Of a DNA stretch of 64,000 nt, positions 1 through 10,678 are shown piece by piece. Source of the DNA: an uncultured Alphaproteobacteria bacterium. GTDB lineage: Bacteria; Pseudomonadota; Alphaproteobacteria; HIMB59; GCA-002718135. The stretch's first letter is position 1, and each line of letters opens with the position of its first letter. The stretch is from positions 1 through 64,000 of the forward strand of contig CACMKZ010000001.1 of the NCBI GenBank assembly GCA_902614375.1, given 5' to 3'. The notes under the pieces are model-generated. The model was not told where the DNA came from, did no database searches, and was given only the letters and a program-made list of their open reading frames with translations. The translations under genes were made by a program, and so were the position numbers.

Positions 1-828
1 TTTTGACACCAAAACTCCAGCATTTTCTAAAGATTTAATTTTGGAATGAGCTGTACCTTTTGAGCCTGAAACGATAGCGCCTGCATGACCCATACGTTTT
101 CCTTTAGGGGCAGATTGTCCAGCTATAAATGCTGAAACTGGTTTTTTTCTTTTTGAATTTGAAATAAATTCTGCCGCATTTTCTTCCTCCTCACCACCAA
201 TTTCACCTATCATTAATATTCCCTCAGTCTCATCGTCTTCTAAAAATAACTTTATACAATCTACAAAATCCATACCATGTATTGGGTCTCCACCAATACC
301 AACACATGTTGATTGACCTAATCCTACCTCTGTTGTTTGTGCAACAGCTTCATAAGTTAATGTTCCTGATCTACTCACTATACCTATTTTACCTTTTTTA
401 TGGATGAAACCAGGCATGATACCAATCTTGCATTCGGAAGGTGTTATTAAACCTGGGCAGTTTGGCCCAATCAAATATGTTTTATTGTTAATAATTCTTT
501 TTTTTATATCAATCATATCTAAGACTGGAATACCTTCTGTAATACATACAATTAATTCAATGTTTGCATCTAAAGCTTCGTGGATTGCTTTAGCAGCAAA
601 CTTAGCAGGCACATAAATGACTGTTGCGTTTGCTTCAGTTTGTTTAACTGCATCAGCAACGGTATTAAACACCGGTAAATTTAAATGTGTCTGACCTCCT
701 TTACCAGGCGTTACACCACCTACAAGGTTTGTACCATATGCTATAGCTTGTTCAGAATGATATGTTCCTTGTGAACCGGTAAAGCCTTGGCAAATAAGTC
801 TTGTATTTTTATTAACTAAAATTGACAC
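1..828 (-). CDS. sucD: Succinyl-CoA synthetase alpha subunit, 3' end missing
   Basis: Alpha subunit of succinyl-CoA ligase, which interconverts succinyl-CoA and succinate with substrate-level ATP/GTP formation in the TCA cycle. I read 276 codons in frame to the window edge, so about 15 C-terminal residues of the usual ~290 are missing. The N-terminus has the CoA-binding Rossmann region ([12 protein letters not shown]), and the phospho-histidine motif GHAGAI is present with His near residue 248. The start is a GTG whose first base is the last base of the sucC stop TAG, so the two genes are translationally coupled. It is the last visible gene of the sdhCDAB-mdh-sucCD operon; sucA/sucB may follow outside the window. 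Confidence 0.95.
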   Translation of the reverse strand, partial: MSILVNKNTRLICQGFTGSQGTYHSEQAIAYGTNLVGGVTPGKGGQTHLNLPVFNTVADAVKQTEANATVIYVPAKFAAKAIHEALDANIELIVCITEGIPVLDMIDIKKRIINNKTYLIGPNCPGLITPSECKIGIMPGFIHKKGKIGIVSRSGTLTYEAVAQTTEVGLGQSTCVGIGGDPIHGMDFVDCIKLFLEDDETEGILMIGEIGGEEEENAAEFISNSKRKKPVSAFIAGQSAPKGKRMGHAGAIVSGSKGTAHSKIKSLENAGVLVSK

Positions 829-2012
829 TATTCTGATAGCTCCACAGCTTTCTGAGCTGCATTTGAAAAATCATCAATTGAAATTAATCCTAATGATGAA
901 TTATTTATAATATCTCTTCCTTCTTTAGAATTTGTTCCTTGAAAACGTACAACAACAGGAAGTTTAAATTCTAATTCTTTAATTGCATCAATGATGCCAT
1001 TAGCAATCATATCACAATGGATAATTCCTCCAAAAATATTTATGAAGACTGATTTCACGTTTTTATCTGATTGAATGATCTTGAAAGCTTTAATGGCTCT
1101 TTCTTTATTTGCTGTACCACCTAAATCTAGAAAATTGGCTGGCTCCATTCCAAATTGTTTAATAATATCCATAGTTGCCATTGCCAGTCCAGCTCCATTA
1201 ACCATACAGCCTATTTTTCCATCTAGTTTAATGTAAACCATATCGTTTTCAGAAGCTTCAAGTTCTAAATCATTTTCTTCTGAAGTATCTTTTAATTTTT
1301 CAATGTCAGCCTGTCTATACAGAGCATTATCATCAATATTAATTTTAGCATCTAAAAGAATTAGTTTTTCATCTTTTGTCACAACAAGAGGATTAATTTC
1401 AATTAAAGAAGCATCTATTTCGACATAGGCCTTACATAAATTTGAGACAATTTCTTTAAATTGGTTAAACTCATTAATAGAAAAATTTAATTTATTTTGA
1501 AGACTATCACTAATTGTAAAATCTTCTAAGTTATCAAAATAAACATATTGAATTCTTTCTGGTGTTTTTTCAGCTACATCTTCTATGTCTACCCCGCCGG
1601 CATCAGATACCATCATCATTAATTTTGATTGATTCCTATCAAGAAGAATACTTAAATAATATTCCCTATCAATTTCACATCCAGCTTCTAAATAAATTCT
1701 ATTTACTAACTTTCCCTCATTACCTGTTTGTTTTGTAATCAATATGTTACCCATCATTCCTTTTGCAATTTTTTGTGCATCATCAATTGATTCTGTTATT
1801 TGTACTCCACCTTTTGTATTAAATGGTTTTAAAAATTTCCCTGCTCCTCTTCCTCCAGCATGTATCTGTGATTTGATAACCCAAGGTGGTCCTTTTATAT
1901 TTTGTAAATCTTTTTCTAAATCATCAACATTTTCAATGTAACTTTTGCCTTCAAGTAAAGGTAGATTGTACTTTCTTAGTAGATCTTTAGCTTGGTATTC
2001 ATGCAAATTCAT
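828..2012 (-). CDS. sucC: Succinyl-CoA synthetase beta subunit
   Basis: ADP/GDP-forming beta subunit and partner of SucD. The 394-aa length is close to the family's ~390. It opens with the canonical [12 protein letters not shown], followed by an ATP-grasp domain with the glycine-rich [10 protein letters not shown] at residues 51-60, and ends in a ligase CoA domain with [11 protein letters not shown] and the IFGGI segment. The start at 2012 matches the family N-terminus. The stop overlaps the sucD GTG start by one base. A 41-bp spacer separates it from mdh upstream. Nothing unusual is visible. Confidence 0.97.
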   Translation of the reverse strand: MNLHEYQAKDLLRKYNLPLLEGKSYIENVDDLEKDLQNIKGPPWVIKSQIHAGGRGAGKFLKPFNTKGGVQITESIDDAQKIAKGMMGNILITKQTGNEGKLVNRIYLEAGCEIDREYYLSILLDRNQSKLMMMVSDAGGVDIEDVAEKTPERIQYVYFDNLEDFTISDSLQNKLNFSINEFNQFKEIVSNLCKAYVEIDASLIEINPLVVTKDEKLILLDAKINIDDNALYRQADIEKLKDTSEENDLELEASENDMVYIKLDGKIGCMVNGAGLAMATMDIIKQFGMEPANFLDLGGTANKERAIKAFKIIQSDKNVKSVFINIFGGIIHCDMIANGIIDAIKELEFKLPVVVRFQGTNSKEGRDIINNSSLGLISIDDFSNAAQKAVELSE

Positions 2013-2053
2013 TTTGATAAAAAGGTAATAGTTAGATTAGATGAAAAATACAA

Positions 2054-3016
<963 letters not shown>

Positions 3017-3034
3017 TTAAGTTTTATACTTTAA

Positions 3035-3823
3035 TTACAATTCTGTAACAATAGCCTTTTTAAGTCCAGCAATTTCTTTGGCTGGATTTAGACCTTTAGG
3101 ACAAGACCTAGTACAATTCATTATTGAATGACATCTATAAAGTTTTAATGAATCATTTATTGCTTTTAATCTCTCTTTTCTTTCTGCGTCTCTAGAGTCA
3201 CTTACCCATCTTGCTGCTTGTAAAAGGACTGCAGGTCCTAGATATTCATCTCCATTCCACCAATAACTTGGACAAGAAGTAGTGCAGCAAAAACATAATA
3301 CACACTCCCATTTACCATCTAGTTTTTCTCTATCTTTTGGTGATTGTTTTTTTTCGTCTCCTGAGTTTTTTTCTTCATTTGTTTTTTCACGTTGCAACCA
3401 AGGTTTAATGGAAGCCAGTTGCTCATAAGCCTTACTAAGATCTGGAACTAAATCTTTTACTACACGCATATGTGGAAGAGGGTAAATTTTTATTTCATTC
3501 TTAACATCAGACATACTTTTCAAACATGCTAATGTGTTAACACCATCAATATTCATAGCACAGGAACCACAAACTCCTTCTCTGCAAGATCTTCTAAATG
3601 TTAAAGTTGGATCAATTTCGTTTTTTATTTTCATAAGTGCATCTAATACCATTGGGCCACACTTTTCTTGATCTATCTCATAATTATCTATCCTAGGATT
3701 TTTATCATCTTCGGGATCCCATCTATAGATTGCAAGTTTCTTTGGATCGTTTGCAGGTTCTTTTAGTTGGTGGGTTTTCCCTCTAGTTATTTTTGAATTT
3801 GCAGGAAGTGTAAACTGAGCCAT
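3035..3823 (-). CDS. sdhB: Succinate dehydrogenase iron-sulfur subunit
   Basis: Electron-transfer subunit of complex II. All three clusters can be placed: the [2Fe-2S] ligands C80, C85, C88 and C100 (CREGVCGSC region), the [4Fe-4S] ligands C174, C177, C180 with C241, and the [3Fe-4S] ligands C184, C231 and C237 (CHSIMNC). The 262-aa length is normal. The linker before the 4Fe-4S motif is unusually rich in Lys and Glu but is only about three residues longer than in E. coli as I recall that sequence. The ATG shares one base with the sdhA stop (TAATG), indicating coupled translation. Confidence 0.97.
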   Translation of the reverse strand: MAQFTLPANSKITRGKTHQLKEPANDPKKLAIYRWDPEDDKNPRIDNYEIDQEKCGPMVLDALMKIKNEIDPTLTFRRSCREGVCGSCAMNIDGVNTLACLKSMSDVKNEIKIYPLPHMRVVKDLVPDLSKAYEQLASIKPWLQREKTNEEKNSGDEKKQSPKDREKLDGKWECVLCFCCTTSCPSYWWNGDEYLGPAVLLQAARWVSDSRDAERKERLKAINDSLKLYRCHSIMNCTRSCPKGLNPAKEIAGLKKAIVTEL

Positions 3824-5616
3824 TAGTATACTCTTCTTTTAGGTGGTATTGGTTGAACATGATTAGTTAAAGTATTCATATGAACACCTCTGGAACCCAT
3901 ACTCACATCTCCCCTATCGTTTAACCAGGCTAAAGAGTGAACTAACCAATTATTATCATCTCTTTCTTTATAATCTTCTCTTGCATGTGCGCCTCTACTT
4001 TCAGTTCGATTTAACGCAGAATGAAGAGTAACTTTTGATTGTGCCATTAAATTGTGTAACTCTAGAGCTTCGACCAAGTCCGTATTAAAGATTAATGATT
4101 TGTCTTTAATATCTATGTCATCCATTGAGCTCTCAACTTTCGAATATTCTTCAATACCTTTTGTTATGAGATCATGTGTTCTAAATACTGCGCATTTTTG
4201 CTGCATTATATGTTGCATGGAAGTACGAAGTTCTCCAGTTGTAGAGTTTCCTTTGCTGTTTCTAATCTTATCAAATCGCTCAATAATATTATCTGTTTTT
4301 GATTTAGTAATTTCAATTTTTTTAGAATTTGGTTTTACTTTTTCTTTACATGTTAGACTAGCTGCTTTGCCAAAAACAACAAGATCGATTAATGAATTTG
4401 TTCCTAATCTATTAGCACCGTGTACAGAAACACATGCAGCCTCACCAACAGCCATTAAACCTTCACATACATTATCTGGATTTTCATTTGTTGGCCTTAG
4501 AACTTCTGTCCTATAATTTGTCGGTATACCACCCATATTGTAATGAACCGTTGGAAGAACTGGTATTGGATCTTTAGTCAGATCAACTCCGGCAAATATT
4601 TTTGCAGTTTCTGAAATACCAGGCAATCTTTTATGTAATGTATCAGCATCAATGTGCTCAAGATGAAGTAGCACATGATCGGCATTATCTCCACAACCTC
4701 TATTTTCACTAATTTCAATAGTCATTGCTCGGCTTACTACATCCCTTGATGCTAGATCTTTTGCATTTGGAGCATATCTTTCCATAAATCTTTCACCATC
4801 ACTATTAGTTAAATATCCACCTTCCCCTCTTGCTCCCTCAGTGATTAACACTCCTGCACCGTAAACTCCTGTTGGATGAAACTGAATAAATTCCATATCA
4901 GAAAGAGGTAGGTTTTGTCTTAAAGCCATTGCACTACCGTCACCAGTACAAATGTGAGCACTCGTGGATGAGAAGTAAGCTCTTCCATATCCACCAGTAG
5001 CTAGAATTGTTTGATGAGATAAAAATCGATGGATTGATCCATCCTCTAAGCACCATGTTACCACACCAATGCAATTACCTTGATCATCAGAAATTAAATC
5101 TAAAACAAAATATTCAATATAAAATTCTACATTATTTTTAAGTGATTGCTGATAAAGTGTATGGAGTAAAGCATGTCCCGTTCTATCAGCTGCTGCACAA
5201 GCTCTCATAGCAGGAGCTCCCTCGCCATTATTGGTTAAGTGTCCACCAAAAGGTCTTTGATAGATCTTGCCATCATCTGTTCTACTAAAAGGCATGCCAT
5301 ATTCTTCAAGTTCAATTACTGCTTCAGGGGCTTTAGAACATAAGTATTCAATTGCATCTTGATCGCCAAGCCAGTCGGAACCCTTAACTGTATCATACAT
5401 GTGCCACTTCCAATTATCTTCACCCATATTACCTAAAGCTGCTCCAATTCCACCTTGTGCTGCAACAGTATGACTTCTTGTCGGAAACACTTTTGATATA
5501 CAGGCTGTTTTTAATCCAGCTTCAGCACATCCAAGCGTAGCTCTCAGTCCTGATCCTCCAGCTCCAACAACTACAACGTCATAATGGTGATCAATAATTT
5601 TGTATGAATTAGTCAT
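3823..5616 (-). CDS. sdhA: Succinate dehydrogenase flavoprotein subunit
   Basis: Catalytic FAD subunit of complex II, oxidising succinate to fumarate at the inner face of the membrane. The FAD Rossmann motif GAGGSG is at residues 18-23, and His49 in [10 protein letters not shown] is the expected covalent FAD attachment site. The substrate-domain motifs [18 protein letters not shown] and [11 protein letters not shown] are all present. The length of 597 aa is typical. The stop of sdhD abuts the sdhA start with no spacer, and the sdhA stop overlaps sdhB by one base. Confidence 0.98.
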   Translation of the reverse strand: MTNSYKIIDHHYDVVVVGAGGSGLRATLGCAEAGLKTACISKVFPTRSHTVAAQGGIGAALGNMGEDNWKWHMYDTVKGSDWLGDQDAIEYLCSKAPEAVIELEEYGMPFSRTDDGKIYQRPFGGHLTNNGEGAPAMRACAAADRTGHALLHTLYQQSLKNNVEFYIEYFVLDLISDDQGNCIGVVTWCLEDGSIHRFLSHQTILATGGYGRAYFSSTSAHICTGDGSAMALRQNLPLSDMEFIQFHPTGVYGAGVLITEGARGEGGYLTNSDGERFMERYAPNAKDLASRDVVSRAMTIEISENRGCGDNADHVLLHLEHIDADTLHKRLPGISETAKIFAGVDLTKDPIPVLPTVHYNMGGIPTNYRTEVLRPTNENPDNVCEGLMAVGEAACVSVHGANRLGTNSLIDLVVFGKAASLTCKEKVKPNSKKIEITKSKTDNIIERFDKIRNSKGNSTTGELRTSMQHIMQQKCAVFRTHDLITKGIEEYSKVESSMDDIDIKDKSLIFNTDLVEALELHNLMAQSKVTLHSALNRTESRGAHAREDYKERDDNNWLVHSLAWLNDRGDVSMGSRGVHMNTLTNHVQPIPPKRRVY

Positions 5617-5946
5617 CTAAAAAACCATTCTCGCTAAATTAACAGTAATTAAAATCATGATAAAATATATAAGATAATTTATTGATACTTTAATGAATTT
5701 GGCTGTCTTTTTCGATGTGACATAATCTTCAATAATTGTTTGCAGTCCTAATTTTGAATGCAGAAGCATAGATTGCATCATCACAAAAAATAAGAATGCA
5801 TTAAAATAGGATTGAAAAAAAATTTCTATCTCAGAATAAGTCATCTTTGATAATGATATTGCAGAGTATATAAACCAAAACGTCAATGGTATTAAAATTG
5901 AAGCAGTAATTCTTTGGGTTAACCATTTAAAAGCATAATTTTTCAT
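5617..5946 (-). CDS. sdhD: Succinate dehydrogenase membrane anchor subunit
   Basis: Small hydrophobic anchor of complex II, 109 aa, with three predicted membrane helices (about residues 15-33, 47-62 and 85-107). The family-typical HSKLGLQTIIEDYV follows helix 2 and supplies conserved residues near the haem/quinone region. Identity rests on this motif and on position between sdhC (4-nt overlap) and sdhA (no gap). Sequence similarity among SdhD proteins is low, so operon position carries much of the weight. Confidence 0.9.
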   Translation of the reverse strand: MKNYAFKWLTQRITASILIPLTFWFIYSAISLSKMTYSEIEIFFQSYFNAFLFFVMMQSMLLHSKLGLQTIIEDYVTSKKTAKFIKVSINYLIYFIMILITVNLARMVF

Positions 5947-6323
5947 GCGAAGTACCAGACTACTAAACTAGAAATTAAAGTTAAACATATAACAGCATAA
6001 CCAGATTTATATACTTGAGATAATTCCATTCCAATACCGAATGACCAATATAATTTTCTACATCCATTAAATAAATGGTAAAAAATACCGACAGTCCAAA
6101 TCATTAGAACTAGTTTGAAAAAAATACTCTTAGAAAAAATTTCAAAATAAATATAAAATTCGGGACCAAAACTAATTAAGAAAAACCAGATTGAAATTAA
6201 TAGTGCACCCACACTTAATCCTATTCCAGATATCCTATGAAAAATTGAAAATACTGCTGTAAGTACTCTTTTGTGAATAGATAGGTGAGGTGATAATGGT
6301 CTATTATCAGTCATTTTTTTCAT
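5943..6323 (-). CDS. sdhC: Succinate dehydrogenase cytochrome b556 subunit
   Basis: Haem-binding anchor of complex II, 126 aa, with three membrane helices. The alphaproteobacterial start RPLSPHLSIHKR, the quinone-site-like segment FHRISGIGLSVG, and YHLFNGCRKLYW are visible; the His in YHLFNG aligns with the haem ligand H84 of E. coli SdhC. The usual GIRHLxWD that follows is degenerate here (GCRKLYW). An alternative start at Met4 (MTDNRPLSPH) fits the family equally well. First gene of the operon; a 329-bp non-coding stretch lies upstream. Confidence 0.94.
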   Translation of the reverse strand: MKKMTDNRPLSPHLSIHKRVLTAVFSIFHRISGIGLSVGALLISIWFFLISFGPEFYIYFEIFSKSIFFKLVLMIWTVGIFYHLFNGCRKLYWSFGIGMELSQVYKSGYAVICLTLISSLVVWYFA

Positions 6324-6652
6324 TTTTTTTATGTTTCATAAGTAAGTATTTTTCTTCAAATTTCAAAATATTAATGGTTTAGTTATTTTTCTTACTATCA
6401 CGGAAGTTTGTAAAATGTTGATAAAAAGTGCCAAATTTTATGAAAATCATCCAAATTTAATGCCAAATTTAACTAAAAATCTTGAATTTTAAATAGATAG
6501 ATATTACTCTTAATAAGCCGGATAATACTCGTTTCTTAGCTTCGGAGGAACGCCAAGAATTTTTAATTATCTTACCCGCCGTTTGATAGTTAGTTGAGTT
6601 TCTTATTCTAGAGAAGTGTCTGCCAAGGTACAAACTAGTTTTAGAGTCCGGC
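6324..6652. other. Longest intergenic region (329 bp)
   Basis: No open reading frame worth calling. The sdhC-proximal part (6324-6480) is low-complexity AT and must contain the promoter of the sdh-mdh-suc operon, though I cannot place -10/-35 boxes with confidence. The distal part (6514-6655) is clearly richer in G+C and can form paired structure; it is listed separately as an RNA candidate. Within 6405-6480 the string CCAAATTT(A) recurs (tgccaaatttt, atccaaattta, tgccaaattta), a short direct repeat of unknown meaning. Confidence 0.7.
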
Positions 6653-6655
6653 CTA
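6514..6655 (+). ncRNA. Candidate structured RNA (6S-like size)
   Basis: About 142 nt, more GC-rich than its surroundings. The ends pair: taagccgga at 6514-6522 with tccggccta at 6647-6655, with one mismatch. An internal hairpin pairs ttaattatc (6563-6571) with gatagttag (6585-6593) around a 13-nt loop containing acccgccg. Between them lie large unpaired segments. A long rod closed at both ends with a central bubble and about 140-160 nt is the layout of 6S RNA, but I cannot match a conserved 6S sequence. Two G-U pairs in the hairpin favour the plus strand, while the one mismatch in the terminal helix would be a G-U pair on the minus strand, so strand is uncertain. No tmRNA, SRP RNA or RNase P hallmark is visible. 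Confidence 0.35.
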
Positions 6656-7642
6656 CTTTAAATTTTTATTAAAAAATTCTTCCATCTTTTTAGAATATAC
6701 TTCGGGATATTTGAACATAGCATCTACATGATAAGAGTTTTCAACTAACCAAAACTCAGCATTAATTTTATTTTGATTTGTATATTCTTTAAAATAATTA
6801 AAGTGTCTTGTTAAGATTCTTGTATCAGAGTCGCCATGAATAAAAAAATAATATTGGTTCTTTGATAATTTTTTAGCTGGAGATAATTCTCTTGGATCTG
6901 TTCCAGTTAAGATTCTTCCAGCTAAACTAACTACAGGTCCAAATTCTATAGAAAGACCATATCTTGCTATTTCATCTTTTAAAATCATATTAAATTCTGC
7001 AAGTGAACTATCTGCCCACACTGCACGTATTTCCGGTTCTGCATGTGCTGCAAAAATAGATGTGCTTGCGCCAAGAGATATTCCATGTAATCCAATGCTA
7101 TTAGACTTGAAACCAATTTTTTTTAAAAAATCAAATGCACCAAGAATATCATTATATGACTTTAAACCTAAATCATCATAACTACTTACAGTATCACTTT
7201 GGCCGTAGTTTCTTAAATCTATCGTAAGAACATTAAATTTTTTATTAACTAAAAAACTTGCAATAAGATTTGCTTCAGACTTACATTTACCATTTGGGCT
7301 TATACCGTGTGTTATAATTATAATTGGTCTATTTGGAAAATAATTAAACAGCCATCCATTAATCTTAATGTCTGAGTCACGAGATTGAAAGTATACATCT
7401 TGCCATTCATCTAAATAATAGTCTTTAAAGTTAAAATTTTCTCTTACTTTTTGTCGTGCAAGAATAGAATATTCATGTGAGTCAACTGTTGTACTCCATG
7501 AATTAGGAAGAGATCCTTCGTGTAAGCCACAAGTTGGATCTATTTTTAAAATTTGATAAGCAACATAAAAACCTGCAGTAAAATAAACTACTGTTAATAA
7601 AACTACTGTGCTTACTAAAAATCTGATTATGTATTTCATCAA
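6653..7642 (-). CDS. Alpha/beta hydrolase, membrane-anchored
   Basis: Serine hydrolase of the alpha/beta fold, 329 aa. An N-terminal hydrophobic segment (residues 5-30) suggests a signal anchor facing the periplasm. The oxyanion region is THGISPNGK near 111, the nucleophile elbow G-I-S-L-G has Ser189, and later HGDSDTRI (acid) and NSYHVDAM (His) complete a plausible triad. It resembles YfhR/BEM46-type hydrolases; the substrate is unknown. Its ATG overlaps the zapE stop by 4 nt, so it is the last gene of the MFS-small protein-zapE-hydrolase unit. The stop codon (TAG) lies within the far arm of the RNA candidate. Confidence 0.8.
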   Translation of the reverse strand: MMKYIIRFLVSTVVLLTVVYFTAGFYVAYQILKIDPTCGLHEGSLPNSWSTTVDSHEYSILARQKVRENFNFKDYYLDEWQDVYFQSRDSDIKINGWLFNYFPNRPIIIITHGISPNGKCKSEANLIASFLVNKKFNVLTIDLRNYGQSDTVSSYDDLGLKSYNDILGAFDFLKKIGFKSNSIGLHGISLGASTSIFAAHAEPEIRAVWADSSLAEFNMILKDEIARYGLSIEFGPVVSLAGRILTGTDPRELSPAKKLSKNQYYFFIHGDSDTRILTRHFNYFKEYTNQNKINAEFWLVENSYHVDAMFKYPEVYSKKMEEFFNKNLK

Positions 7643-8673
7643 TCTGGTTTTACTATAGTCATTTCATATAATCTGCTAGCAGTTCTTTTAAATTCTTCTG
7701 CTAGAGTATTTATATTATTTAATGAATTTATAGGTTTTGAAGCTAAAATTACTATTGAACAATTATTTTCATATAACATATCAATTAATCCAATAAATCT
7801 TCTGCACGCATCTTTTTTCTGATTATCAAATTCAGGAACATTTTTTAAAAATACCAACTTAAATTTATCTGCAATATTTTTGTAATCTTCATTACCAAAA
7901 TTTACTTCACAAAGATTTTCAAAATCTATCATCATTAGATTTGATGTGCATTTATCAAACTCTAGTTCACGACTTTTAGATTTTATTTTTACAGTTGTTA
8001 AATGAGAGGGATCAACAAAGCGATTAAATAATTTTTCAAATTCATTTGACGTTTCAGTTGTTATAGGTGTGAAATATGTCTTTGATTGATTTAACGTTTG
8101 TCGACGAAAATCAGTTTTAATACTAATATCATAAAGAAAAAAATTTTTTTTAACTAAATCAATAAATGGCAGAAAGTCATTTCTCTGCAAACCGTCTTTA
8201 TATAAATTATCTGGATGAAAATTTGACGACAGTAATACAAATATTTTATATTTAGAAAAATAATTAAATATCTTTTTTATTATTAGTGCGTCAACAATAT
8301 TAAAAATATGTAATTCATCAATAAATATTATTTTGTAATCTCTACTTAAATTTTTTACATAGTTTTCGATTGCAAGTTCTTTATTTTCTGATTTTTTAAC
8401 TTGTTCATGGATTTCATTCATTAAGTTATTAAAATGAATTTTTTTTCCAATCTTAGTATTTTGATAAAATAAATTTAATAAAAATGTTTTTCCTGTTCCA
8501 ACTTGACCATAAAGATAAATTCCTTCGAAAATTTTATCCTTAAAAAATAACTTTGTTTTACTAAAAGATGACCATACATTATCTGCTTGTTTTAAAAATT
8601 CAATTTGATCTTTATTTTTTTTAATAAAATTATTTTCAACAAAACTATTGTATTGATCAATAACATTAAACAT
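7639..8673 (-). CDS. zapE: AFG1-family ATPase (ZapE)
   Basis: AAA-like P-loop ATPase of the AFG1/ZapE family (cell-division-associated in E. coli; mitochondrial AFG1 homologues act in respiratory-chain quality control). Walker A GQVGTGKT is at residues 56-63 and Walker B IIFIDE near 115-120, followed by the family segment LHIFNIVDALIIKKIF. The 344-aa length fits. In many alphaproteobacteria this gene sits next to mdh and sucCD; here it lies close by, separated by the sdh genes. The ATG shares one base with the stop of the small gene upstream. Confidence 0.93.
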   Translation of the reverse strand: MFNVIDQYNSFVENNFIKKNKDQIEFLKQADNVWSSFSKTKLFFKDKIFEGIYLYGQVGTGKTFLLNLFYQNTKIGKKIHFNNLMNEIHEQVKKSENKELAIENYVKNLSRDYKIIFIDELHIFNIVDALIIKKIFNYFSKYKIFVLLSSNFHPDNLYKDGLQRNDFLPFIDLVKKNFFLYDISIKTDFRRQTLNQSKTYFTPITTETSNEFEKLFNRFVDPSHLTTVKIKSKSRELEFDKCTSNLMMIDFENLCEVNFGNEDYKNIADKFKLVFLKNVPEFDNQKKDACRRFIGLIDMLYENNCSIVILASKPINSLNNINTLAEEFKRTASRLYEMTIVKPD

Positions 8674-8813
8674 TATTTTTTACCTAAGTACTGTTCAAGT
8701 TGTTTTAAAGTTTCTAGTTCACCACTGCTGATGCTTCTATTTTCTTTTTTCTTTTTTAATCTTTTATATTCCTTGATTAGAAAATTAAGACTCTCCATTA
8801 TTTGTTTATTCAT
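8673..8813 (-). CDS. Small hydrophilic protein, 46 aa, between MFS gene and zapE
   Basis: I do not recognise a family. The frame encodes 46 residues starting MNKQIMESLNFLIKEYK, with a central Arg/Lys-rich stretch and a C-terminal segment ELETLKQLEQYLGKK; it looks helical and charged, with no signal or membrane segment. Coding status is supported by exact fit: its ATG overlaps the MFS stop as ATGA, and its TAA overlaps the zapE ATG as TAATG, leaving no spare base on either side. Such double coupling is unlikely for a chance frame. It could be a partner or regulator of ZapE, but that is a guess. Confidence 0.68.
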   Translation of the reverse strand: MNKQIMESLNFLIKEYKRLKKKKENRSISSGELETLKQLEQYLGKK

Positions 8814-10000
8814 GTTTTATAAATTATAGGTAAAATTGATGATACAACAATCATAATGGAGCTGATTAAAAATATAACTGATATTCCATAACCCCAATCA
8901 ATAATATAACCAAAAACTACAGGCGATAAGGCACTCGCAAAAACCCCAACTGCGTGCAGTAAAGCTTTAGCAGTTCCAATACTTTTCACTCCGTAAATTT
9001 CTGCCCAGAGTGATCCCATAAACGGAGCTGATAAACCTAGGTTAAATCCAAATAAAGACATGTAAAGCACGAATGACCAAAAATTATTAAAGAAAAAAAG
9101 AATGGTGATGCAGAGTAACAAAGGTAATAGCACAAAAGGTATTGCTTTCTTTGTATTTATCTTATCTATTAAGGGTCCTCCTATTAATAAACCTAAAATA
9201 GAAAATAATCCAAAATATATATAACCGTTCCCAAGCATTTCCATTGTCCACCCTTTAGCATCAAAAATATAAATCTGATGAAACATTAGCCCAGTACCAA
9301 TAAATGGAAAGGCTGCAGCTAATGGAAAATAAATGAAAAAAACTCGGTCTTTTAAAATTTCTGTAATGGTCCAACTTTTATGTGTTTTCTCATTATCAAT
9401 ATTTTTTTGAAGAGCAACATCCCTGCTTTTTTGATTATGAAGAATAAAGTATATTATTGGTATTAAGATTAAAAGAGTCAAAGTTGTTAAAAACCAAAGA
9501 GTTTTAAAATTAAAGTATGAGTCCAAATTAACGATAATCTTTGGTAAAAACATTATACCTAACATTCCTCCAAGTGTTGCAACAGATATTGCCTTACCTC
9601 TATCAATTAAAAAATATCTTGCCATTGAAGTTGAGCCGGCATGTGTCATAGCTCCCTGTCCAAAAAAACGTAATAAAAATAAAATAAGAAAAAGATGAAG
9701 GATATTATCGAAAATAAAATAAAAACCAATGCAAGCAAAAGCTAAACCAAGAATAATACCTATGGAGTATAATCTTAAATCAATTTTATCTATTAATTTA
9801 GCAAAGTTTATAAATAAAAATGAACTTACAAGCGTTGCTATGGCATAAACTAATCCAAACTCACCATCTGTTATTTTGTATAGATTTCGAATATCATCGT
9901 TAAATAATGCAATGTAAAAAGTCTGTCCAAAACTTGCAAAGAAGACCATGACAAATCCGTATACTAAGAGATTAGGATCATTTAAAAAAAAATTTTTCAT
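8810..10000 (-). CDS. MFS transporter
   Basis: Major facilitator superfamily permease, 396 aa, with about 12 hydrophobic segments. After a short cytoplasmic start, the loop LIDKIDLRL between helices 2 and 3 is a weak version of the MFS signature, and GGPLIDKINTKKAIPF repeats it in the second half. The segment RFFGQGAMTHAGSTSMARYF resembles the helix 4 region of oxalate/formate- or monocarboxylate-type carriers. The substrate cannot be read. It begins the unit that continues into the small protein and zapE; UDGb ends 6 bp upstream of its start. Confidence 0.88.
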   Translation of the reverse strand: MKNFFLNDPNLLVYGFVMVFFASFGQTFYIALFNDDIRNLYKITDGEFGLVYAIATLVSSFLFINFAKLIDKIDLRLYSIGIILGLAFACIGFYFIFDNILHLFLILFLLRFFGQGAMTHAGSTSMARYFLIDRGKAISVATLGGMLGIMFLPKIIVNLDSYFNFKTLWFLTTLTLLILIPIIYFILHNQKSRDVALQKNIDNEKTHKSWTITEILKDRVFFIYFPLAAAFPFIGTGLMFHQIYIFDAKGWTMEMLGNGYIYFGLFSILGLLIGGPLIDKINTKKAIPFVLLPLLLCITILFFFNNFWSFVLYMSLFGFNLGLSAPFMGSLWAEIYGVKSIGTAKALLHAVGVFASALSPVVFGYIIDWGYGISVIFLISSIMIVVSSILPIIYKT

Positions 10001-10006
10001 TATAGT

Positions 10007-10678
10007 TTAAAGCAATTTTTTAATACTATTTAAAAGCTTTACCATTTTACTTTTATCTATTCTTCCTGTGTTAACATTTCGTGGACTTGGATGATAACTA
10101 CCAACTAAAATTTTCTTATCGGGTAAAATATTCATAGATCCGTGAGAAAAAATAAAATCTTTATTTCGTATTTCATATTGTTGCTTATAATAATTTACAC
10201 AGGCGTCATGACCAATTTTACCAAGGGCAACAATGACTTTTATTTTTTTTAAGAAAGCAATTTCTTTATTAAAAAAATTAAAACATGTTTTCAATTCTTG
10301 TGAAGTAGGTTTATCTTCTGGAGGTACACATTTAAGAGCAGTAGTTAAGTACATATTTTGAAGTTCCAAACCGTCACCTCTATCTACTGAATCTGGTTGG
10401 TTCGCAAATCCAGTTTTATATAAACAGGAAAATAAAAAATCTGCAGATTTATCTCCTGTAAAAACTCGACCTGTTCTATTTCCTCCATGTGCTGCTGGCG
10501 CAAGACCTACCATTAATAATTTAGCTTTTTCATCTCCATAACCAGTAATTGGCTTACCCCAATAACTTTGATCAATATATTGTTTTCTTTTTTCTTTAGC
10601 AATTTTTTCACGGAAGTTAACTAAGCGTTCACACTTTCTGCAATGAATAATGGATTTGTTTAAATTACTTAATGTCAT
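10007..10678 (-). CDS. Uracil-DNA glycosylase, family 5 (UDGb) type
   Basis: Removes uracil and related deaminated bases from DNA, the first step of base-excision repair. Residues 58-71 read GLAPAAHGGNRTGR, the motif A form of family 5, which lacks the catalytic polar residue of families 1 and 4; the C-terminal motif is GSYHPSPRNVNTGR. The cysteine pair at C13 and C16 plus two later cysteines (ALKCVPP and KTCFNF) would hold a [4Fe-4S] cluster. Length 223 aa fits. It is head-to-head with the DUF924 gene with no spacer between annotated starts. Confidence 0.9.
   Translation of the reverse strand: MTLSNLNKSIIHCRKCERLVNFREKIAKEKRKQYIDQSYWGKPITGYGDEKAKLLMVGLAPAAHGGNRTGRVFTGDKSADFLFSCLYKTGFANQPDSVDRGDGLELQNMYLTTALKCVPPEDKPTSQELKTCFNFFNKEIAFLKKIKVIVALGKIGHDACVNYYKQQYEIRNKDFIFSHGSMNILPDKKILVGSYHPSPRNVNTGRIDKSKMVKLLNSIKKLL

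Noticed and set aside
404..616. Open frame on the plus strand
   Set aside because: Lies antisense within sucD and has no similarity or RBS support.
3380..3460. Insertion in SdhB before the 4Fe-4S motif
   Set aside because: Only about three residues longer than E. coli SdhB; simply Lys/Glu-rich.
4052..4516. 154-codon plus-strand frame
   Set aside because: Fully antisense to sdhA, a clear conserved gene; codon-shadow frame.
6514..6655. tmRNA, SRP RNA or RNase P RNA identity
   Set aside because: No tag sequence or T-arm, no GGAA/AGCA SRP motif, and no GAGGAAAGTCC RNase P motif.
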